A stretch of DNA of 64,000 nucleotides from Oscillospiraceae bacterium (GCA_017540645.1 JAFYAQ010000011.1:18091-82090); one strand, 5' to 3'; counted from the stretch's first letter, positions 40,009 through 50,215 are shown. Notes: generated from the letters alone by a model not told the origin. Numbers and translations are program-made.

Positions 40009-43000
40009 GACCTCGCCTGCTGACCATGACGGCCTTCGGCTGCTACGCCCGGGAGACCCGGGTGGATTTTGACGCGCTTACCGGCGGTCTTTACCTGATC
40101 GTGGGCAAGACCGGCGCCGGCAAGACTACCATCTTTGACGCCATCTCCTTTGCCCTCTTCGGCAAGCCCAGCGGCTCGGAGCGCACGGCGGACATGCTGC
40201 ACTCCGACTATGTCCCTCTCTCCGTGGACACGGAGGTGAAACTGGACTTTGTCCATCAGGGCCGGGAGTACCATGTGGAGCGGCGGATGCATTTTCCCAA
40301 AAAACGGGGCGCGGAGGGCTACGGGGACGCCAGCATCAGCGCCAGCCTCACCGGAGCGGAGCAGCCCGCCCTGGAGGGAGCCGTCCGTGTCACTGAGCGC
40401 TGCGAGGAGCTGCTGGGCCTGAACGCCGAGCAGTTTCGGCGCATCGTTATGCTGGCCCAGGGAGAATTCCGCCAATTCCTTCGGGTTAACAGCAACGAAA
40501 AAAACGAGATCCTGGGCCGACTGTTCGATAATTCCGAGTATCTGCGCTTCCAGAATCTTCTCCTCTCCGCCCGGGACAGCCTGCGGCAGCAGCGGAGGGA
40601 AAAGGAGGCGGAAATCGCCACCGTGCTGAACACCCTGTTCGTCCTGCCGCCGGAGACGGGAGAGCAGGAGAGAGAGGCCTTCCTTCCCGGCCACGCCCGG
40701 CTGGCGGAGAATCTGCAGGCGCTGGTGGACGGAGAACAGGACCGACTGGACGAACAGAAGAGAGAGCTGGAGAGGCAGAGAGAGGAGACCGAGCGGCTGA
40801 CCCGCCGGGAGGGGGCCGCGGAGACGGACAACCATTTGCTGCGGGAGCTGGAGGAAAAGCGCGCCCGCCTGACCGTCCTGGAGAGTCAGCGGGAGAGCTT
40901 TGCCGCACGTTCGGCCGCCTATCTTGCGGCGGAAAAGGCGCTGCACCGCATCATGCCGAAGGAAAAGGACCGGGCCGGGGCAGAGGCGGCGCTGCAGAAG
41001 ACCCGGGACGATATCGCTGCGCTGGACGCCCGGTGGGAGCAGCAGGCGGAAGAGCTGAAAGCAGCCCGGGAGACCGTGGACGGGGATCGGCCGAAGGCGG
41101 AGCGGCTCAAGGCCCTGTCGGCCGAGACAACGAGTCTGCAAAAGCTCCTTCCCCGCTATCGGGAGGCGGCGGAGAAGGGGAGAGCGCGGGACAACGCAAA
41201 GCTCGCCCTGGAGGGCGCGAAGCAGAGTGTCCGGCGGACGCGAAAAGAGATCGAGGATCTGGAAAAGGAACTGACGGCGGTCCGGGAGGAGCTGAGCGCG
41301 CTGGAGGGCTGCGAGGCGGAGCTTGTCCGAAGGGAAGGGGAGCGCCTTTCCGCCAAGGAGCGGCGGGATGCGGTTTCCGACCCGAAAAACGGGCTGGCCG
41401 CCCAGGTGAGGGACATCCTCGCCGGGGAAAATGCCCTTGCCGGGGAATCCGCTGCGCTGGTGACGCTGACACAAAAGGCCCAGAACGCGGAAAACCGCTA
41501 TCATGCGCTGTATCAGGCTTTTCTGGCCGGACAGGCGGGCCTCATTGCCCAAAGCATGGAAAAAGAGCTGGCGGAGACGGGAAAGACCGTCTGCCCCGTG
41601 TGCGGCACGCCCTTCTGCCGGGAGGAAGAGCATCGCTTCGCCCTCCCCGCGGAGACGGTGCCCGACAAGGCGGCGGTGGACCGGGCGGAAGAGGAAGCCA
41701 GAGAAGCGGAGAAAAAACGAAACGACCGGCAGACAGCCCTCGAGAAAAGCCGGGTCAGCCTTGACCAGCGGAAAAAAGCAGCCGCGGAACAGCTGCAAAA
41801 GCTGGAGCCGGAGTGTTCCGGCTGGGACAAGATCACCGCGCCCGACTGGCTCTCAGCGCTGGAGACCCGTCTGCAGGGGGAGCTCTTGGAAAAAGAGGGG
41901 GCCTGTCGGAGCGCGCAGGAAGCCTGCGCCCGAAAGAAAGATCGGCAGGACGAGGAAAAGGAGAAGGCCCGGGAGCGGGAGGCCCTTGGGGAGGCGCTGG
42001 AAACCGGGGAAAAACAATGCGGGGAACGGGAGCTTCAATATCACGGACTGTGTGCGGCGGTGGAGGAGATCCAAAAACAGCTCCCCTTCCCCACGGAAGG
42101 GGAGGCCCGGACACATCTGGCGGCGCTGGACCGGGAGGCAGGCGATCTGACGGCGGAGCTGCAGGAGCATGAGAAGGCCCTGAAAGCCGCAAAGGAGGCC
42201 CTGGACACCACCTCCGGCGGACGGAAAGCGCTGCTGGAGAGTCTTCCCGCCCGGCAGGAGGCCGCGGAGACGGCCCGGGCAGAGCTGGAGAAGGCCCTTT
42301 CGGAGAACGGCTTTGCCGATCTCGACGAGGCGCAGGCCGCCCTCGCCCCCATCGGAACGGAGGACGGGGAGCGGTGGCTGCAGCGGGAGAAGCAGGAACA
42401 GGACGACTATGCCCGGGAGCGGGAAAACACCCGGGAGCGCATCGGGGAACTGACGGTACAGACCCGGGGGAAAGAGTACACCGACCTGGCCGAACTGACA
42501 GCGCAGCTGGAGGAAGCCAGGGAACGGCAGCGGGCTTCGGACACGGCGGTGAAGGCCCGGGAAAACCTCCTGAGCGGGCACCGCAGGGTGCTGGAAACGG
42601 TGGCTGCGGCGAAAAAGACCCTCGCGGCGACCGACAGGGCATACCGGAGGATCGACCGGCTGGCGGAGCTGGCCGTGGGCGTGAACAGCGAGGGCGGAAA
42701 GCTGAGCTTTGACCGCTATGTCATGGGCGCCATCTTCCGGGAAGTGCTGGTGATGGCCAACCGGCGGCTGGACATCATGACCGGCGGACGTTTTGAGCTG
42801 ATCCACACCGTGGAGGCCGGGCGCAAGAACGCCGCGGCCGGACTGGAGATCCAGGTGCTGGACGTGACGCTGAATAAGCAGCGCCCCGCCGGCAGCATTT
42901 CCGGCGGCGAGGGCTTCATGGTCTCCCTGGCCCTGGCTCTGGGCCTGTCTGACGTGGTGCAGAACCATGCGGGCGGCGCCAGGCTGGACACCATGTTCAT

Positions 43001-43190
43001 CGACGAGGGCTTTGGTACGCTGGACGACGAGAAGCTGGACAATGTGATCACCGTCCTCAAGCAGCTCACCGAGGGCAACCGTCTGGTGGGCATCATCTCC
43101 CACGTGGACAAGCTGGAGGAGAGCATCCCCCAGAAGCTGCGGGTGATCGGCGGCGAACACGGCAGCAGCCTGGTGCCGGAGCTGTCGTAA
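40005..43190 (+). CDS. sbcC: Exonuclease SbcCD, ATPase subunit
   Basis: 1061 residues, SMC/Rad50-like. Walker A KTGAGKTTIFDAI is near residue 33, then a long coiled coil, the zinc hook CPVCGTP near 529 at the coil apex, the second coil, and C-terminal SISGGEGFMVSLALALGL signature and TMFIDEGFGTLDDE Walker B. It acts with SbcD. A strong hairpin without a U-run follows. Confidence 0.95.
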   Translation: MRPRLLTMTAFGCYARETRVDFDALTGGLYLIVGKTGAGKTTIFDAISFALFGKPSGSERTADMLHSDYVPLSVDTEVKLDFVHQGREYHVERRMHFPKKRGAEGYGDASISASLTGAEQPALEGAVRVTERCEELLGLNAEQFRRIVMLAQGEFRQFLRVNSNEKNEILGRLFDNSEYLRFQNLLLSARDSLRQQRREKEAEIATVLNTLFVLPPETGEQEREAFLPGHARLAENLQALVDGEQDRLDEQKRELERQREETERLTRREGAAETDNHLLRELEEKRARLTVLESQRESFAARSAAYLAAEKALHRIMPKEKDRAGAEAALQKTRDDIAALDARWEQQAEELKAARETVDGDRPKAERLKALSAETTSLQKLLPRYREAAEKGRARDNAKLALEGAKQSVRRTRKEIEDLEKELTAVREELSALEGCEAELVRREGERLSAKERRDAVSDPKNGLAAQVRDILAGENALAGESAALVTLTQKAQNAENRYHALYQAFLAGQAGLIAQSMEKELAETGKTVCPVCGTPFCREEEHRFALPAETVPDKAAVDRAEEEAREAEKKRNDRQTALEKSRVSLDQRKKAAAEQLQKLEPECSGWDKITAPDWLSALETRLQGELLEKEGACRSAQEACARKKDRQDEEKEKAREREALGEALETGEKQCGERELQYHGLCAAVEEIQKQLPFPTEGEARTHLAALDREAGDLTAELQEHEKALKAAKEALDTTSGGRKALLESLPARQEAAETARAELEKALSENGFADLDEAQAALAPIGTEDGERWLQREKQEQDDYARERENTRERIGELTVQTRGKEYTDLAELTAQLEEARERQRASDTAVKARENLLSGHRRVLETVAAAKKTLAATDRAYRRIDRLAELAVGVNSEGGKLSFDRYVMGAIFREVLVMANRRLDIMTGGRFELIHTVEAGRKNAAAGLEIQVLDVTLNKQRPAGSISGGEGFMVSLALALGLSDVVQNHAGGARLDTMFIDEGFGTLDDEKLDNVITVLKQLTEGNRLVGIISHVDKLEESIPQKLRVIGGEHGSSLVPELS

Positions 43191-43216
43191 TTCACAGTAT
43201 AGATATTCCCGGAAAG

Positions 43217-43254
43217 GGCTAAAGGCGCCCCGCTGCGGCGGGGCGCCTTTAGCC
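43217..43254 (+). terminator. Hairpin after sbcC
   Basis: A 16-bp perfect stem (43217-43232 with 43239-43254) with almost no U-run. Confidence 0.6.
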
Positions 43255-43360
43255 GTGCGCTACGTGAACGCGGCTGCCTGCGTCCGCTCCCGACGGGCCC
43301 TTATGAAAAAAGCAATGAATCCCCGGAGCTCCCGGCAAAATTGTCTGTGTATTATATCCA

Positions 43361-43390
43361 TTGACAAAAACAGAGAAAAACCGATATAAT
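43361..43390 (+). promoter_or_regulatory. pyr operon promoter
   Basis: TTGACA (43361-43366), 18 bp, TATAAT (43385-43390). Transcription would start at about 43396, exactly at the PyrR-type hairpin. Confidence 0.85.
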
Positions 43391-43395
43391 CATAG

Positions 43396-43498
43396 CAACT
43401 TTAAGGCGATCCTGTGAGATCGGCAAGTTGGACGTAAATACGGGGTAGCTGCGCTATCCCTTGCTTGTCTTGCCGTCTTTCGCGGCAAGATTTTTTTT
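43396..43498 (+). promoter_or_regulatory. PyrR-type transcription attenuator of the pyr operon
   Basis: CAACTT/AAGTTG (43396-43401, 43425-43430) enclosing GATC-CTGTGA-GATC resembles a PyrR binding loop. The terminator TCTTGCCG/CGGCAAGA (43468-43475, 43483-43490) ends in eight T. CGGCAAG also occurs at 43421-43427, inside the PyrR hairpin's right arm, and can pair with 43469-43475 as an antiterminator. The structures exclude one another, so UMP-bound PyrR would favour termination. pyrR is not in this window. The rest of 43255-43395 holds nothing obvious beyond the promoter. Confidence 0.8.
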
Positions 43499-43510
43499 GG
43501 AGGACACACG

Positions 43511-44725
43511 ATGCAGATATTCGACAGGACAACGAAGGTCGGCGATGATCGTGCCGTGCATTTTATCGGGGACGGCTTTGAAGCTTTTGATTCCCTCAAC
43601 AACAGGAAATACGTTCTTTTTCCCGGTTTTTGCGATGTGCATGTGCATTTTCGCGAGCCGGGTTTTTCTTATAAGGAGACCATTCTCAGCGGGACCCGGG
43701 CGGCGGCCCACGGCGGCTACACCGCGGTGTGCACCATGCCCAACCTGGATCCGGTGTCCGACAGCCCGGAGCATCTGCGCCTGCAGCGCTCGATCATTGA
43801 CCGGGACGCCTGCATCCGCGTCTATCCTTACGGCGCCATCACCCTGGGGCAGCGGGGCGAGGAGCTCTCCGAGCTGGAAGCCCTGGCGCCGGACTGCGTG
43901 GCCTTCTCCGACGACGGCCGCGGCGTCCAGTCGGACGCCCTGATGCGCCGGGCGATGGAACGGGCCAAAGCCCTGGGAAAGATCATCGTCGCCCACTGCG
44001 AGGACAATCGCCTGCTGCGGGGCGGCTATATCCACGACGGACGCTACGCCGCTGCTCACGGTCACCGGGGGATCTGCTCGGAGAGCGAATGGCGGCAGGT
44101 GGAGCGGGATCTCCGGCTCGTCGGCGAGACCGGCTGCGCCTACCATGTCTGCCATGTCTCCACCAAGGAGAGCGTGCAGCTCATCCGGCAGGCCAAGGGC
44201 GCCGGTCTGGACGTGACCTGCGAGACGGCTCCCCACTATCTCCTCCTGGACGAGGACGCGCTGCAGGAGGACGGGCGCTTCAAAATGAATCCGCCCCTAC
44301 GCGCCCGGGAGGACCGGGAGGCCGTGCTGGAAGGATTGCTGGACGGCACCGTGGACATGATCGCCACGGATCACGCCCCCCACAGCGCCCGGGAGAAGTC
44401 CCGGGGCTTGGAGGGCAGCGCCTTCGGCATCGTGGGCCTGGAGACCGCCTTCCCGCTGCTGTACACCGGACTGGTGAAAACGGGCGTCCTGGAGCTGGGG
44501 CGGCTGGCGGAGCTGCTGACGGTGAAACCGCGAGAGCGTTTCTCCCTGCCCCTGGGAAACGATTTCTCCGTCTGGGATCTGGACAGCTCCTATGAGATCG
44601 ACCCGCAGACCTTCCTCTCCATGGGCCGCGCCACGCCCTTTGCCGGGGAAACGGTGTTCGGAAAATGTATGTTGACCGTCTGTGACGGCAAACCTGTATA
44701 TTCGGAGGAAAGAAACCATGGCTAA
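43511..44725 (+). CDS. pyrC: Dihydroorotase
   Basis: A 404-residue amidohydrolase closing carbamoyl-aspartate to dihydroorotate. Metal sites are DVHVHFREPG (near residue 42), the carbamylated Lys region, and ATDHAPHS near 288. It is first in the pyr operon, just after the attenuator, and overlaps carB. Confidence 0.93.
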   Translation: MQIFDRTTKVGDDRAVHFIGDGFEAFDSLNNRKYVLFPGFCDVHVHFREPGFSYKETILSGTRAAAHGGYTAVCTMPNLDPVSDSPEHLRLQRSIIDRDACIRVYPYGAITLGQRGEELSELEALAPDCVAFSDDGRGVQSDALMRRAMERAKALGKIIVAHCEDNRLLRGGYIHDGRYAAAHGHRGICSESEWRQVERDLRLVGETGCAYHVCHVSTKESVQLIRQAKGAGLDVTCETAPHYLLLDEDALQEDGRFKMNPPLRAREDREAVLEGLLDGTVDMIATDHAPHSAREKSRGLEGSAFGIVGLETAFPLLYTGLVKTGVLELGRLAELLTVKPRERFSLPLGNDFSVWDLDSSYEIDPQTFLSMGRATPFAGETVFGKCMLTVCDGKPVYSEERNHG

Positions 44726-47700
44726 ACGCACGGATATCAAAAAAGTAATGATCATCGGCTCCGGCCCCATCGTCATCGGGCAGGCGGCGGAGTTCGACTA
44801 CGCCGGGACCCAGGCCTGTCTGGCCCTGAAGGAAGAGGGCTATGAGGTGGTGCTGGTGAACTCCAACCCCGCCACCATCATGACGGACACCTCCATCGCG
44901 GACAAAGTATATATGGAGCCCCTGACCCTGGAATATGTGGCCAAGATCCTCCGCTATGAGCGGCCGGACGCCATCGTCCCCGGCATCGGCGGACAGACGG
45001 GCCTGAATCTCGCCATGCAGCTGGAGCGCAAGGGCATCCTGCGGGAGTGCGGCACCCAGCTTCTGGGCACCAGCAGCCAGAGCATCGAGCGGGCCGAGGA
45101 CCGGGAGCTCTTCAAGGAGATGTGCCTGTCCATCGGCGAGCCGGTCATCCCCTCGGAGATCACCTACAGCCTGGAGGAGGCCAAGGCCGCCGCCGGGCGG
45201 ATCGGCTATCCGGTGGTGCTGCGCCCCGCCTTCACCCTGGGCGGCACCGGCGGCGGCTTTGCCAACAACGAGGCGGAGCTCGTCGACATCGGCATCAACG
45301 CCTTCCAGCTCTCTCCGGTCCACCAGGTGCTGATCGAAAAGAGCGTGAAAGGCTACAAGGAGATCGAGTTTGAGGTCATGCGTGACTCCAACGACACGGC
45401 CATCACCATCTGCGGCATGGAGAACGTGGACCCGGTGGGCGTGCACACCGGCGATTCCATCGTGGTGGCCCCCATCCTCTCCCTGAACGAGCATGATCTG
45501 AAGATGCTCAACGACAGCGCCATCAAGATCATCCGGGAGCTGAAGATCGAGGGCGGCTGCAATGTGCAGTTCGCGCTCAACCCTGACTCCAGCGAGTACT
45601 TCCTCATCGAGGTAAACCCCCGGGTGTCCCGCTCCTCCGCCCTGGCCTCCAAGGCCAGCGGCTACCCCATCGCCCGGGTCACGGCCAAGATCGCCATGGG
45701 CATGGCCCTGGAGGACATCCCCGTGGCCGGCGGCACTGCCGCCATCGAGCCCCGGCTGGACTACCTGGTGGCCAAATTCCCCCGCTTCCCCTTTGACAAA
45801 TTCCCCGACGCCCCCAACACCCTGGGCACCCAGATGAAGGCCACCGGCGAGGTCATGGGCATCGGCTCCAATCTGGAAGAGTGTTTCCTGAAATCCGTAC
45901 GCTCTCTGGAAAACGGCGTTTACCATCTCCGCAGCGCCAAATTCGACGGCTTCACCACCGAGGAACTGCTCTCCTATATCGCCCAGTTCCGGGATGACAA
46001 CATCTACGCCATTGCCGAGCTGCTGCGCCGGGGCTGCTCTGTGGAGACGCTCCACGAGATCACCATGATCACGGAGCTGTTCCTGGAGTCCCTGAAAAAG
46101 ATCGTGGACATGGAGGAAAGCCTCAGCCGCCATGTCAACGACGTGGATACACTGCGAAAGGCCAAGGAGATGGGCTTCTCGGACCGCTATATCGCCCGGC
46201 TGTGGAATCTGACGGAGCAGGAGATCTATGAAAAGCGAAAAAAACAGGGAATGACCCCCGTCTTCCGCATGGTGGACACCCTGCACACCGGAAAATACAT
46301 CGCCTACCTTTACTCCTCCTACAGCGGCCGCAACGAATCCCGGCTGAGCGATAAAAAGAAGATCATCGTCCTGGGCGCGGGCCCCATCCGCATCGGCCAG
46401 GGAGTGGAGTTCGACTACTCCACGGTCCACGCGGTCCAGACCATCAAGCGCGCGGGCTATGAGGCCATCATCATCAACAACAACCCGGAGACCGTCTCCA
46501 CCGACTACACCACCGCCGACAAGCTGTATTTTGAGCCTCTGACCCCGGAGGACGTGATGGCCATCATCGACTTCGAGCAGCCGGAGGGGGTCATCGCCTC
46601 TCTGGGCGGGCAGACCGCCATCAACCTGGCCCAGCCCCTGATGGACCGGGGCGTGAAGCTCATCGGCACGGACTGCGCCGCCATCGAGCGGGCGGAGAAC
46701 CGGGACAGCTTTGAAAAGATCCTGCTGGAGCTGAACATCCCCCAGCCCAAGGGCGCCGCCGTCACCAATATCGAGGACGGCGTGAGAGCCGCCGCCGAGA
46801 TCGGCTATCCCGTTCTGGTGCGGCCCAGCTTCGTGCTGGGCGGACGGGCCATGGAGATCGTGGCCGACGAGGAAATGCTGCGCCACTACCTGAAGACCGC
46901 CGTGGAGATCGACGCGGACAAGCCCGTGCTGGTGGATAAGTATATCCAGGGCAAGGAGGTGGAGGTGGACGCCATCTGCGACGGGCGGAACGTGTTCGTG
47001 CCCGGCATCATGGAGCTGGTGGAGCGCACCGGCGTACACTCCGGCGATTCCATCAGCGTCTATCCCGCCTTCTCCATCTCCGACCGCGTCAAGGGCATCA
47101 TCCTTCAGTATGCCAAAAAGCTGGGTCTGGGGATCGGCATCATCGGCCTGTTCAACATCCAGTTTATTGTGGATAAAAATGAGAACGTTTATATCATCGA
47201 GGTCAACCCCCGCTCCTCCCGCACGGTGCCCTTCCTGTCCAAGTCCACGGGCTACTCCCTGGCGGATATCGCCACGGAGGTCATCCTGGGCAAGAGCCTG
47301 AAGGAGCAGGGCATCTTCGATCTCTACCCGGAGGAGAAAAAACGCCACTATGTGAAGGTGCCCGTCTTCTCCTGGAACAAGATCAAGGGCCTGGACGCCT
47401 ATCTGAGCCCGGAGATGAAGTCCACCGGAGAGGCCATCGGCTACGACGATAAGCTCAGCCGCGCCATGTACAAGGCCCTGCAGGCCTCCGGCATGCGGCT
47501 GCAGAACTACGGCACCGTCTTTGTCACCACCGCCGACGAGGACAAGGCGGAGGCCCTGCCTCTGGTGCGCCGCTTCTACGACATGGGCTTCAACATCGAG
47601 GCCACCTCCGGCACCGCCGCCTATCTCAAGCAGCACGGCATCCGCACCCGGGTGCGCCGCAAGATCAGCGAGGGCAGCGACGAGATCCTGGAATCCATCC

Positions 47701-47891
47701 GCTCGGGCTATGTATCCTACATCATCAACACCCGGGCCATTCATCGGGGCTCCCATTTCGAGGACGGAGTGGCCATCCGCCGCTGCGCCACCGAGAATAA
47801 TGTGACCATTTTCACTTCTCTGGATACGGTCCGCGTGCTTCTGGACGTGCTGGAGGAGACCACCATTACCGTTTCCACCATTGACGCATGA
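44718..47891 (+). CDS. carB: Carbamoyl-phosphate synthase large subunit
   Basis: 1057 residues with two ATP-grasp halves (GSGPIVIGQAAEFDYAG and GAGPIRIGQGVEFDYST) and a C-terminal allosteric MGS-type domain. It makes carbamoyl phosphate from ammonia supplied by the CarA glutaminase. I use ATG 44718, with GAGGAAAG upstream. Full length and typical of pyrimidine or shared carB. carA is absent from this operon, so its partner is encoded elsewhere. Confidence 0.95.
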   Translation: MAKRTDIKKVMIIGSGPIVIGQAAEFDYAGTQACLALKEEGYEVVLVNSNPATIMTDTSIADKVYMEPLTLEYVAKILRYERPDAIVPGIGGQTGLNLAMQLERKGILRECGTQLLGTSSQSIERAEDRELFKEMCLSIGEPVIPSEITYSLEEAKAAAGRIGYPVVLRPAFTLGGTGGGFANNEAELVDIGINAFQLSPVHQVLIEKSVKGYKEIEFEVMRDSNDTAITICGMENVDPVGVHTGDSIVVAPILSLNEHDLKMLNDSAIKIIRELKIEGGCNVQFALNPDSSEYFLIEVNPRVSRSSALASKASGYPIARVTAKIAMGMALEDIPVAGGTAAIEPRLDYLVAKFPRFPFDKFPDAPNTLGTQMKATGEVMGIGSNLEECFLKSVRSLENGVYHLRSAKFDGFTTEELLSYIAQFRDDNIYAIAELLRRGCSVETLHEITMITELFLESLKKIVDMEESLSRHVNDVDTLRKAKEMGFSDRYIARLWNLTEQEIYEKRKKQGMTPVFRMVDTLHTGKYIAYLYSSYSGRNESRLSDKKKIIVLGAGPIRIGQGVEFDYSTVHAVQTIKRAGYEAIIINNNPETVSTDYTTADKLYFEPLTPEDVMAIIDFEQPEGVIASLGGQTAINLAQPLMDRGVKLIGTDCAAIERAENRDSFEKILLELNIPQPKGAAVTNIEDGVRAAAEIGYPVLVRPSFVLGGRAMEIVADEEMLRHYLKTAVEIDADKPVLVDKYIQGKEVEVDAICDGRNVFVPGIMELVERTGVHSGDSISVYPAFSISDRVKGIILQYAKKLGLGIGIIGLFNIQFIVDKNENVYIIEVNPRSSRTVPFLSKSTGYSLADIATEVILGKSLKEQGIFDLYPEEKKRHYVKVPVFSWNKIKGLDAYLSPEMKSTGEAIGYDDKLSRAMYKALQASGMRLQNYGTVFVTTADEDKAEALPLVRRFYDMGFNIEATSGTAAYLKQHGIRTRVRRKISEGSDEILESIRSGYVSYIINTRAIHRGSHFEDGVAIRRCATENNVTIFTSLDTVRVLLDVLEETTITVSTIDA

Positions 47892-48622
47892 GACAGGGAA
47901 TCTTTACCGTACGGGAAAATCGCGCTCTGAACGCGCGCTATAACCTCCTCGCCCTGGAGGGCGACAGCACCGGCTTCACCGCGCCCGGCCAGTTCGCGGA
48001 CATCCTGGTGCCCGGCTTCTATCTGCGCCGGCCCTTTGCCGTCTGCGACTGGGAGGATGATTTTTTCACCCTCGTCTATGAATGCGTGGGAAACGGCACC
48101 CGGAGGCTGAAAACGCTGGGCGCCGGCACGGAGCTGGACGTGCTCACCGGTCTCGGCAACGGATATACCCTGGAAGGAGCCGGGGAGTCTCCGCTGCTTG
48201 TGGGCGGGGGCTGCGGCGTGGGCTCCCTCTACGGGCTGGCAAAGCAGATGCTGCGGCAGGGCCTGACCCCCCGGGTGATCCTGGGCTTTCCCCGCCGGGA
48301 GGAGATCACCCTCCTGGAGGACTATATCGCCCTGGGCCTCAGCCCCACCGTCACCACGGCCGACGGCAGCTTCGGCGTCCGGGGGCTTGTGACCGACGCC
48401 ATGGACATCCCCCACAGCAGCGTTTACGCCTGCGGCCCGGAGCCCATGCTCCGCGCCGTGGCTTTGATGAGCCCCGCCGGGGGACAGCTCAGCTTTGACG
48501 CCCGGATGGGCTGCGGCTTCGGGGCCTGCATGGGCTGCACCCGGCAGACCGTGAACGGCCCCCGGCGGGTCTGCAAGGACGGACCGGTGTTTCGGAAGGA
48601 GGAGATCCTGTGGGAAGACTGA
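47888..48622 (+). CDS. pyrK: Dihydroorotate dehydrogenase electron-transfer subunit
   Basis: 244 residues. FAD domain near FYLRRPFAVCDW, NAD-binding GGGCGVGSLYGLAKQM near 108 and a C-terminal [2Fe-2S] segment CGFGACMGCTRQTVNGPRRV. It passes electrons between PyrD (class 1B) and NAD+. It overlaps carB by 4 bases and pyrD by 13 bases. Confidence 0.93.
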   Translation: MRQGIFTVRENRALNARYNLLALEGDSTGFTAPGQFADILVPGFYLRRPFAVCDWEDDFFTLVYECVGNGTRRLKTLGAGTELDVLTGLGNGYTLEGAGESPLLVGGGCGVGSLYGLAKQMLRQGLTPRVILGFPRREEITLLEDYIALGLSPTVTTADGSFGVRGLVTDAMDIPHSSVYACGPEPMLRAVALMSPAGGQLSFDARMGCGFGACMGCTRQTVNGPRRVCKDGPVFRKEEILWED

Positions 48623-49524
48623 ACGTTTCTCTCTGCGGAGTAGAGTTGGAAAACCCCGTCATTCCCGCCTCCGGCACCTTCGGCTACGGCTATGAGTTCG
48701 CCGAGCTCTATGACATCAACTGCCTGGGCACTTTCTCCTTCAAAGGCACCACCCGCTCTCCCCGCTTTGGCAACCCGGCCCCCCGCATCGCGGAGGGCTG
48801 CGACGGCATGCTCAACGCGGTGGGCCTCCAGAATCCCGGCGTGGACGCGGTGATCCGTCAGGAGCTGCCGAAGCTCTCGCAGGTGTTCCGTAAGCCGGTC
48901 ATGGCCAATGTCAGCGGCTTTTCTCTGGACGAGTACGCGGAGGTCTGCGAAAAGCTGGACCGGGAGGCCCAGGTGGGCTGGCTGGAGGTGAACATCAGCT
49001 GCCCCAATGTACACGGCGGCGGCATGAGCTTCGGGACCGATCCGGTCCTGGCGGGAGAAGTCACCCGGACGGTCAAGGCCGTGACAAAAAAGCCTGTGAT
49101 CATGAAGCTCTCTCCCAACGTTACGGACATCGCGGCCATCGCCCGCTCCTGTGAGGAAGCGGGAGCGGACGGCATCAGCCTCATCAACACCCTGATGGGG
49201 ATGCGCATCGACCTGCGGAAGCGCCGCCCGGTTCTGGCGAATACCACCGGCGGGCTTTCCGGCCCGGCGGTGTTCCCCGTGGCCCTGCGCATGGTCTGGC
49301 AGGTATATGAGACGGTAAACATCCCGATCGTCGGCCTGGGGGGCGTCAGCTCTGCCGAAGACGTGGTGGAGATGATGCTGGCCGGCGCAACCGCCGTAGA
49401 GGTGGGCGCCGCGAATCTCATCGACCCTCTGGCCTCGAAGAAGATCATCGACGAGCTGCCCCTTGTGCTGGACAGATACGGGATCAACAATATCAAAGAT
49501 ATCATTGGAGGTGCCCATGGCTAA
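48610..49524 (+). CDS. pyrD: Dihydroorotate dehydrogenase, class 1B catalytic subunit
   Basis: A 304-residue FMN barrel oxidising dihydroorotate to orotate. PVIPASGTFGYGYEF is near residue 15, the active-site Cys is in LEVNISCPNVHGGG near 130, and the FMN phosphate site is GVSSAEDVVEMMLAGATAV near 250. It has a GTG start. Class 1B is fixed by the adjoining pyrK. Confidence 0.94.
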   Translation: MGRLNVSLCGVELENPVIPASGTFGYGYEFAELYDINCLGTFSFKGTTRSPRFGNPAPRIAEGCDGMLNAVGLQNPGVDAVIRQELPKLSQVFRKPVMANVSGFSLDEYAEVCEKLDREAQVGWLEVNISCPNVHGGGMSFGTDPVLAGEVTRTVKAVTKKPVIMKLSPNVTDIAAIARSCEEAGADGISLINTLMGMRIDLRKRRPVLANTTGGLSGPAVFPVALRMVWQVYETVNIPIVGLGGVSSAEDVVEMMLAGATAVEVGAANLIDPLASKKIIDELPLVLDRYGINNIKDIIGGAHG

Positions 49525-50215
49525 GGATGTGATCATCGCCTGCGATTTTGGCAGCGGGGAAGAGACCCTTGCGTTTCTGGACCGGTTCCCCGACCAGAAG
49601 CCCTTTGTAAAGATCGGCATGGAGCTTTTTTACGCGGAGGGGCCCCGGATCGTGCGCCGCATCAAGGAGCGGGGCCACCGGATCTTTTTGGACCTGAAGC
49701 TCCACGACATTCCCAACACCGTAAAGAAGGCCATGCGCTCCCTGTCGGCGCTGGATGTGGACATCGTGAACCTGCACGCCGCCGGTACCCGCGCCATGAT
49801 GGAGGCGGCGCTGGAGGGACTGTGCCGTCCCGACGGCACCAGACCCCTGCTCATCGCGGTCACACAGCTGACCTCCACCGACCAGCAGGCCCTGGAGCGG
49901 GAGCTCCTGATCGAACAGCCTATGGATCGGGTGGTCATGGCCTACGCCCGGAACGCCGCCGCCGCGGGACTGGACGGCGTGGTCTGCTCCCCGCTGGAGG
50001 CGGGCAAGGTCCATGAAAGCTGCGGCGAGAGCTTTCTCACCGTCACCCCCGGCATCCGCTTCGCAGGCGGGGACGCGGGGGACCAGAAACGGATCACCAC
50101 CCCCGGGCGGGCCCGGGAACTGGGCGCGGACTACATCGTGGTAGGACGGCCCGTGACCCAGGCGGCCGACCCGGCGGAGGCCTATCAAAGATGCAGAAAG
50201 GAGTTTTTGGGATGA
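49517..50215 (+). CDS. pyrF: Orotidine-5'-phosphate decarboxylase
   Basis: A 232-residue TIM-barrel enzyme that makes UMP. The catalytic Lys-Asp motif is in LDLKLHDIPNTV near residue 58, and the phosphate loop is in TPGIRF. I chose ATG 49517, with GGAGG upstream. It overlaps pyrD by 8 bases. Confidence 0.93.
   Translation: MAKDVIIACDFGSGEETLAFLDRFPDQKPFVKIGMELFYAEGPRIVRRIKERGHRIFLDLKLHDIPNTVKKAMRSLSALDVDIVNLHAAGTRAMMEAALEGLCRPDGTRPLLIAVTQLTSTDQQALERELLIEQPMDRVVMAYARNAAAAGLDGVVCSPLEAGKVHESCGESFLTVTPGIRFAGGDAGDQKRITTPGRARELGADYIVVGRPVTQAADPAEAYQRCRKEFLG

Noticed and set aside
44280..47756. Very long minus-strand open frame opposite carB
   Set aside because: GC-rich codon bias on the plus strand leaves the antisense frame open. 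The plus-strand protein is an unmistakable CarB, and the minus frame has low-complexity His/Gly/Val content with no ribosome site.
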